This document shows positions 49,735-53,980 of a stretch of 53,980 bases of DNA, one piece after another. The notes beneath the pieces were generated by a model. The model searched no databases. It saw only the letters and a program-made list of their open reading frames with translations, and was not told the origin of the DNA. Position numbers and translations under genes: made by a program. Numbering within the stretch: position 1 is the first letter of the stretch; every line of letters starts with the position of its first letter. Source of the DNA: B8-G4 sp033720735 (GTDB lineage: Bacteria; Bacteroidota; Bacteroidia; Chitinophagales; Saprospiraceae); assembly GCA_033720735.1 (NCBI GenBank), contig JAWWBX010000001.1, positions 1 through 53,980 of the forward strand, written 5' to 3'.

Positions 49735-50399
49735 CGCTTTTCAACAAATTCTGTGTGGATGCCACATTCTTCCTTGGTCATACCGGCCCATCGCGCATCG
49801 CGGTCACCGGGCGCATCGGAAAATTTCCGCGTGCATGGCACGCACCCGATCGTCAGGTAGCCCTTTGCTTCCAGGGGATGCTCGGGCAGGTCGTGTGCCT
49901 GACGATACTCCCAGATCATCTTGGAGGTCCAGTCGAGGATCGGGTGGTACCGGATGGTGTCAAAGGCCCCCGGTTCCTCCTCACGCAGGTCGCGCCGAAA
50001 CCTGGTCTGGTCGCGGCGTACCCCACTGATCCAGATATCATGCGATTGCAGCACCGGCTCGAGGGGCAACACCTTGTTCAGGTAACAACAGCGGTCCGGA
50101 TCTGAGGTGAACAGGAAGTTGCCGCGTGCATCCCGCTGGGCAACTTTGGGCACCGGAGACTGGATGTTGATCAGATTGAGGTTGAATCGGGCTGTTATTG
50201 CGTCGCGGAAACGCAAGGTTTCAGGAAAATGAAACCCCGTTTCAAGAAAGTACACAGGGATGTCGGTGTCGTATGCTGCCAGGACATGCAGCAGCGGGAT
50301 GCTGTGCGTCTGGAAGGACGAACTGACAAAGAACCGTTTGCCGGCCGAGCGGTAGGCATGAAGCTTTTGGTGGATCTGTGCGATATGATCACTTTGCAT
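49731..50399 (-). CDS. cysH: Adenylylsulfate (APS) reductase-type CysH
   Basis: A 222-residue thiol-dependent reductase of the PAPS/APS reductase family, which makes sulfite from APS in the cytoplasm. The PP-loop motif SSSFQTHSIPLLHVL, with VYFLETGFHFPET, binds the nucleotide. C104-C105 (DRCCYLNKV) and C186-x2-C189 (GCVPCTRK) are the four cysteines of a [4Fe-4S] cluster, which distinguishes the APS-using type from the cluster-free PAPS type of E. coli. The catalytic C212 is in EECGIHTE at the C terminus. No ATP sulfurylase or sulfite reductase genes are nearby. The start 50399 is the only sensible Met. Confidence 0.92.
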   Translation of the reverse strand: MQSDHIAQIHQKLHAYRSAGKRFFVSSSFQTHSIPLLHVLAAYDTDIPVYFLETGFHFPETLRFRDAITARFNLNLINIQSPVPKVAQRDARGNFLFTSDPDRCCYLNKVLPLEPVLQSHDIWISGVRRDQTRFRRDLREEEPGAFDTIRYHPILDWTSKMIWEYRQAHDLPEHPLEAKGYLTIGCVPCTRKFSDAPGDRDARWAGMTKEECGIHTEFVEKR

Positions 50400-50469
50400 C
50401 CGGTTCAGCTTGATCTGTTTGACACCCCTCCACGGCTACCTGCTGTGCAAATCAGTTGTAATCAAACTC

Positions 50470-50477
50470 CAAAGATG
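50470..50477 (-). promoter_or_regulatory. Possible -7 box of the cysH-SDR operon
   Basis: Minus-strand CATCTTTG matches TAnnTTTG at seven of eight positions, 70 bases before the cysH ATG. It lies in a 142-base gap that holds no gene. The first T of the consensus is replaced by C, so the assignment is tentative. Confidence 0.35.
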
Positions 50478-50541
50478 AAGAAAATTCAATTCCACGTAAT
50501 CGTCACCGACACCCCGAATCACTGACGCACTGAGTCACAAG

Positions 50542-51624
50542 TCACTCGTTGCTCAGAAATTGTTCGGCAATGCGGAAGGCCAGGTTGCCCATCCGTGCCG
50601 ACGACAGATTGACCAGGGTGACCACGATCAGTTGTTCTTCCGGGAAAACCAGAAACATGGATGTTCCGCCCACTGATCCACCGCTGTGGCCCACCCACTT
50701 GCGTCCCTTTTTGTCTTCGCCCGTACGCCAGCCGATGCCGTAGCTGACCGAGCTGCCATCGTTGAGGACGGCGCTGGTCCAGCTTTCGGTCATGGTCTCT
50801 CTCGTGAGCAGGTCGTAGGTCAGGATCTGCTGGCCAAAGCGGATCAGATCTTCCGCGGTGCTGATAAAGCCGCCACCGGCCCACTTATAGCTGTTGTCCA
50901 CCGGCATCGCCTCCAGGTTTTGCTTGTCGTCGCCTCTGCGGGAATAAAAACGCACGCGTGCGGGCCAGTCCTGATTGACATCCTCTGCATGCGTGTCGTC
51001 CATCCCGAAGGGTGTGAAGATCCGGGTGTCCATGAACGCAAGGAAATCCATCCCGGCGGCAGTCTCCATGGCGGCGCTGATCAGGTTCCACCCATAGCTG
51101 CTGTAGGCGTATCTGGTGCCCGGTTCAAACAACAACGGATCGTCCTTGAAGATATCCAGTCCGTCACGCACAGTGGGGTAGTGGATATTGCTGGCAAACT
51201 CAACACCGCGGTAGTGGCGGATGCCTCCGGTGTGACTGGCGACTTGCCGCACGGTCACCGGGTGCGCTTTAGGCGGAAATTCCGGCACGTAGGTTTGTAT
51301 CTCGGCGTCGAGATCAATCTTCCCTTCCTGGTACAAGAGCATCAGGCCGGCCGCCGTGAGCGTCTTGGATACACTTCCAATGCGGAACAACGATCTCGCC
51401 GGGTCAACGGGAATCCGTTCTGCGATGTCGGCATATCCGAATCCCTCTGACCACACCAGCTCGCCCCCTCGGGAGACAGCGACGGCCATCCCTGGAAACT
51501 TCTCATCATCAAATGTCTTTTGTGCAATACGGCGGGCCTGGTCGACCGCTGAAACCTGCACTGCCTGGCTCAATGTGACAGCGGGAATGAACAAGAGGTA
51601 AAACAGGATCAGTCGTACTTGCAT
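50542..51624 (-). CDS. Serine hydrolase, class C beta-lactamase-like
   Basis: A 360-residue exported hydrolase. The signal peptide is MQVRLILFYLLFIPAVTLSQ. The S-x-x-K nucleophile motif is FRIGSVSKTLTA, the Tyr motif lies in YAYSSYGWNLISAAMET, and HSGGSVGG near residue 320 takes the place of KTG. This is the penicillin-binding-protein / class C beta-lactamase fold, which covers peptidases, esterases and lactamases. Activity on beta-lactams should not be assumed. I chose start 51624 for its signal; the frame is open to 51777 but that part runs into the divergent promoter region. It is divergent from the ABC exporter and followed by a 142-base gap. Confidence 0.9.
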   Translation of the reverse strand: MQVRLILFYLLFIPAVTLSQAVQVSAVDQARRIAQKTFDDEKFPGMAVAVSRGGELVWSEGFGYADIAERIPVDPARSLFRIGSVSKTLTAAGLMLLYQEGKIDLDAEIQTYVPEFPPKAHPVTVRQVASHTGGIRHYRGVEFASNIHYPTVRDGLDIFKDDPLLFEPGTRYAYSSYGWNLISAAMETAAGMDFLAFMDTRIFTPFGMDDTHAEDVNQDWPARVRFYSRRGDDKQNLEAMPVDNSYKWAGGGFISTAEDLIRFGQQILTYDLLTRETMTESWTSAVLNDGSSVSYGIGWRTGEDKKGRKWVGHSGGSVGGTSMFLVFPEEQLIVVTLVNLSSARMGNLAFRIAEQFLSNE

Positions 51625-51843
51625 GGGAATTCGTCTTTGGTGGTGGTGTTTTTGTGCAATGAAGGGATGAAGATAACCATGAAGTGAATGATACGTGTTG
51701 CAAACATCTGGCAGCATCTGATCGTACCTGCCGTGGCAGAGATGGCGAGCCGGAGAAGTAAATGTACGCTGGCACAACTTCAGCCCCGTCCGCGTTGTTT
51801 TTCCTTACATTGTATTGCAGGCCCGGTCAAACGGGTTCAGACT

Positions 51844-53628
51844 ATGGCAGACATCGCAAATACTACTGAAAAACAGAAGTTTAGCTGGTCCAAGCTCAAG
51901 GAGGCACTGAAGATGTTTCGGTACATGCGCCCGTACCGCTGGGAGTTTGGGACGGGGATGGTGCTGCTGTTCATTTCCAGTCTGGTGTTTATGGTATTTC
52001 CATATCTCGCTGGAGAGATGGCCGATGTGGCCACCGGTAAAGCCAAACACCAGTTCAACCTCAATCAGATTGGGCTGGCGCTCGGAGCGATCCTCCTGGT
52101 GCAAGGGTTCGTGAGCTATTTCCGTATTTACCTGTTTGCGATCGTCAGCGAAAAGGGGATGGCCGATGTGCGTAAAGCCTTGTATCGCAAGCTGGTGTCC
52201 CTCCCGGTCTATTTCTTCGAAAGAAACCGCGTGGGAGACCTGACCAGCCGGATTACAGCCGATGTCAATCATCTGCAGATGGTCTTCTCCATCACGCTGG
52301 CGGAGTTTGTACGACAGATCCTGATCCTCATTGTCGGCATCGCCATTCTGATGATCACGACACCTACGTTGAGCCTGCTGATGCTGGCCACGTTTCCGCT
52401 GATCGTGCTGGGGGCCATGTTCTTTGGCAGGTTTATCCGGCGCCTTTCCAGGAAGCGGCAGTCCGCGCTTGCGGATACGAATGTCATTGTTGAAGAAACC
52501 CTGCAGAACATCCACACTGTCAAGGCGTTTGTCAATGAGAAGTTTGAGTTCGGGCGCTATCGAAAAGCGATTGCGCATGTGGTCAGCGTGGCACTGAATA
52601 TGGCCGGCTACCGCGCATTGTTTTCCACGTTTATCGTGGTGGTGCTCTTCGGAGGCATCTTTTTCATCCTGTGGTGGGGTGCGCGCATGGTACAGTCGGG
52701 AGATATGACGATCGGTCAGCTGGTCGCGTTTATCGCTTATACGGCCATTATTGGCGGGGCGATCGGTGGCCTGGGCAATTTCTATACGCAAATCCTGACC
52801 GCGATCGGAGGTACGGAGCGCATCCGCGAGATCCTTGACGAGGAGCCAGAAGTCCACATCGACGCCGTACAGCAGGAGATCGGGCAGTTGCGGGGTTCCA
52901 TCGTCTTTGACGATGTCGCCTTTACGTACCCCGCCAGACCGGATATCCCTGTACTCCGGGGTATCTCGATGCAGATCGAGGCCGGGACCAAGGTCGCCCT
53001 CGTCGGCCAGAGTGGAGCAGGAAAGTCTACCGTCGCTGCATTGCTGCTGCGGTATTATCCTCTGACCGGTGGGTATATCAAGGTCGACGGACGAGATATC
53101 AGCGAGATGGAGATCAGCGCATACCGCCGCCACATCGGTATTGTACCGCAGGAGGTGCTTCTCTTTGGTGGCACCATTCGTGAAAACATCCAGTACGGTG
53201 ATCCGGACGCCAGTGAAAAGCAACTGGTGGAAGCAGCCCGGCTGTCACATTGTATGGAGTTTATCGAGACCTTCCCCGACGGATTCGAGACCATTGTTGG
53301 AGAACGCGGCATCAAACTTTCCGGTGGTCAGCGCCAGCGCATTGCCATTGCCCGCGCCATCCTCAAGGATCCGCGGATCCTCATTCTGGACGAAGCCACC
53401 TCATCACTCGATTCTGAATCGGAATTTCTGGTGCAGCAGGCGCTTGACACGCTGATGGAAGGGCGCACCTCGATCATCATTGCCCACCGTCTTGCAACCA
53501 TCAAAAGTGTGGATTGCATCTACGTGCTCGAGGACGGTACAGTCGTTGAGCAGGGAACGCACGCCGAACTTTCAGGGGTCGAGAACGGCAAATACAGCAC
53601 CCTGGCTAAGCTCCAGTTTGAGATTTGA
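51844..53628 (+). CDS. ABC exporter half-transporter, MsbA/ABCB type
   Basis: A 594-residue membrane protein that works as a dimer. Six helices come first (LLFISSLVFMVFPYLAGEMA up to about residue 320, with the EKGMADVRKALYRKLVSLPVYFF coupling region). The nucleotide-binding domain follows: Walker A GQSGAGKST near residue 387, signature LSGGQ near 492, Walker B ILILDEATSSLD near 514, and H-loop AHRLAT near 547. Substrates may be lipids, drugs or peptides; ABCB-type sequences like this cannot be assigned further. The start at 51844 removes an unlikely 52-residue extension. It is transcribed away from the serine hydrolase. Confidence 0.93.
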   Translation: MADIANTTEKQKFSWSKLKEALKMFRYMRPYRWEFGTGMVLLFISSLVFMVFPYLAGEMADVATGKAKHQFNLNQIGLALGAILLVQGFVSYFRIYLFAIVSEKGMADVRKALYRKLVSLPVYFFERNRVGDLTSRITADVNHLQMVFSITLAEFVRQILILIVGIAILMITTPTLSLLMLATFPLIVLGAMFFGRFIRRLSRKRQSALADTNVIVEETLQNIHTVKAFVNEKFEFGRYRKAIAHVVSVALNMAGYRALFSTFIVVVLFGGIFFILWWGARMVQSGDMTIGQLVAFIAYTAIIGGAIGGLGNFYTQILTAIGGTERIREILDEEPEVHIDAVQQEIGQLRGSIVFDDVAFTYPARPDIPVLRGISMQIEAGTKVALVGQSGAGKSTVAALLLRYYPLTGGYIKVDGRDISEMEISAYRRHIGIVPQEVLLFGGTIRENIQYGDPDASEKQLVEAARLSHCMEFIETFPDGFETIVGERGIKLSGGQRQRIAIARAILKDPRILILDEATSSLDSESEFLVQQALDTLMEGRTSIIIAHRLATIKSVDCIYVLEDGTVVEQGTHAELSGVENGKYSTLAKLQFEI

Positions 53629-53763
53629 CAGCACGCACTGCATCGGCATGCCAGGGGATAATTCGGAGATGCCGCGCCCACGCATACAGTTTTCTGATCT
53701 CGGGATGTCAACTCTGGGTATCAGGAGTATCTTGCACTCCGTTGAATATGCATGCCTGATCTC

Positions 53764-53871
53764 ATGATCCAGAAGGATGTCTCATTGCGCCGGTTCAATA
53801 CGTTTGGCATTGATGTGCGCGCTGCTGAATTGGCGGTGGTGAGTACGGCAGATGGCCTGCACGAGATCTGA
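53764..53871 (+). pseudogene. murB: 5' fragment of murB
   Basis: The 35 codons MIQKDVSLRRFNTFGIDVRA to GLHEI match the N terminus of UDP-N-acetylenolpyruvoylglucosamine reductase, whose hallmark NTFGID sits at residues 12-17. MurB is normally about 340 residues. The frame ends in TGA at 53869-53871, and the sequence beyond is unlike murB, lower in GC and coding on the other strand. A GATC/AGATCT site (53864-53869) coincides with the break. The start is expected after the ABC gene, 135 bases downstream. It is either a real truncation or a joining artefact at the window end. Confidence 0.65.
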
Positions 53872-53872
53872 A

Positions 53873-53962
53873 CATCTTTACAGCAACAGAGTTTAGCCAA
53901 ACGAGGTCAATAAGGAAGAATGGCACCATAATAGCGAAATAGGATGCGACGATGTTTGGCAT
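53873..53962 (-). CDS. N-terminal fragment of a DUF2177-like membrane protein
   Basis: On the minus strand an ATG at 53962, preceded by AGGAAC, opens 30 codons: MPNIVASYFAIMVPFFLIDL followed by VWLNSVAVKM. A hydrophobic helix ending in LIDLVWL, then a short AVK stretch, is the beginning of DUF2177-family proteins as I know them. The frame continues into the reverse of the murB fragment, where it no longer looks genuine. GC content of this stretch is lower than the rest of the window. Confidence 0.4.
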
Positions 53963-53980
53963 GACCTGTTCCTTTACTGA

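Noticed and set aside
51805..53223. 472-codon minus-strand frame opposite the ABC exporter
   Set aside because: Antisense to an ABC transporter with all motifs intact; charged low-complexity translation without domains.
53644..53674. Terminator after the ABC gene (CGGCAT / ATGCCG)
   Set aside because: Only six pairs with a long loop and no T-run.

Overview
The window looks like a chromosomal segment of a Bacteroidota bacterium, most likely of the Saprospiria type. This is inferred from gene content. The pointers are: promoter -7 boxes of the form TAnnTTTG; a TonB-dependent receptor with a carboxypeptidase-regulatory-like N-terminal domain; a DUF5777 beta-barrel; a CCDC81-type HU plus SPOR protein; a 2TM-domain protein; an FtsL-like protein and FtsZ tail of the Bacteroidota kind; and a fused alpha/beta E1 2-oxoacid dehydrogenase. 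Base composition is moderately GC-rich throughout, except for the last ~110 bases. I saw no rRNA, tRNA, CRISPR array or intact mobile element, and no gene-free stretch reaches 300 bases.

Layout. 1-5.2 kb: a sulfatase cut by the window start, a small membrane protein, an FAD-dependent amine oxidase, gamma-glutamyltransferase and a small cupin-like protein. 5.3-14.3 kb: a TonB-dependent receptor, ribosomal protein S16 with a very long acidic tail, an unrecognised helical protein, an EI24 membrane protein, the HU/SPOR protein, a COG2509 FAD protein and DoxX. 14.3-20 kb (minus strand): a voltage-gated-type K+ channel with a zinc ribbon, a 2TM protein, a penicillin acylase with a small membrane partner, YaaA and a DUF1573 protein. 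20.2-23.4 kb: fused E1 dehydrogenase and a polyprenol-phosphate mannosyltransferase-like GT2.

23.6-39.0 kb is a complete division and cell wall (dcw) operon: mraZ, rsmH, ftsL-like, ftsI, murE, mraY, murD, ftsW, murG, murC, ftsQ, ftsA, ftsZ. It starts at a promoter overlapped by three MraZ boxes and ends in a strong terminator. The genes are tightly packed, with five consecutive 4-base ATGA overlaps from murD to ftsA. The one real gap, murE-mraY, is filled by a long RNA hairpin. Together these genes make lipid II from UDP-MurNAc-L-Ala-D-Glu onward (minus murF) and build the septal synthase and Z ring.

39.2-53.98 kb: a Pr6Pr-family membrane protein and a cupin; a minus-strand group with a propeller lipoprotein, a VOC-GNAT fusion, a small conserved protein and a VOC protein; then a minus-strand redox operon at 43.5-48.6 kb (haem lipoprotein, DUF5777 barrel, small Tat-like protein, four-cluster Fe-S protein, NrfD-type quinol protein, Ig-like membrane protein, cytochrome c). 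That operon has no molybdopterin subunit, and a CRP/FNR-like palindrome sits where a class II activator would bind. An SDR epimerase with an APS-reductase-type CysH, a serine hydrolase and an ABC exporter follow. The window ends with the first 35 codons of murB running into lower-GC sequence that encodes the start of a DUF2177-like protein on the other strand. This could be a rearrangement or an assembly/ligation chimera.

The best candidate for an undescribed system is the redox operon. Its Fe-S protein lacks one of the sixteen expected cluster cysteines, and it carries two subunits I cannot place in any known NrfCD-type complex.
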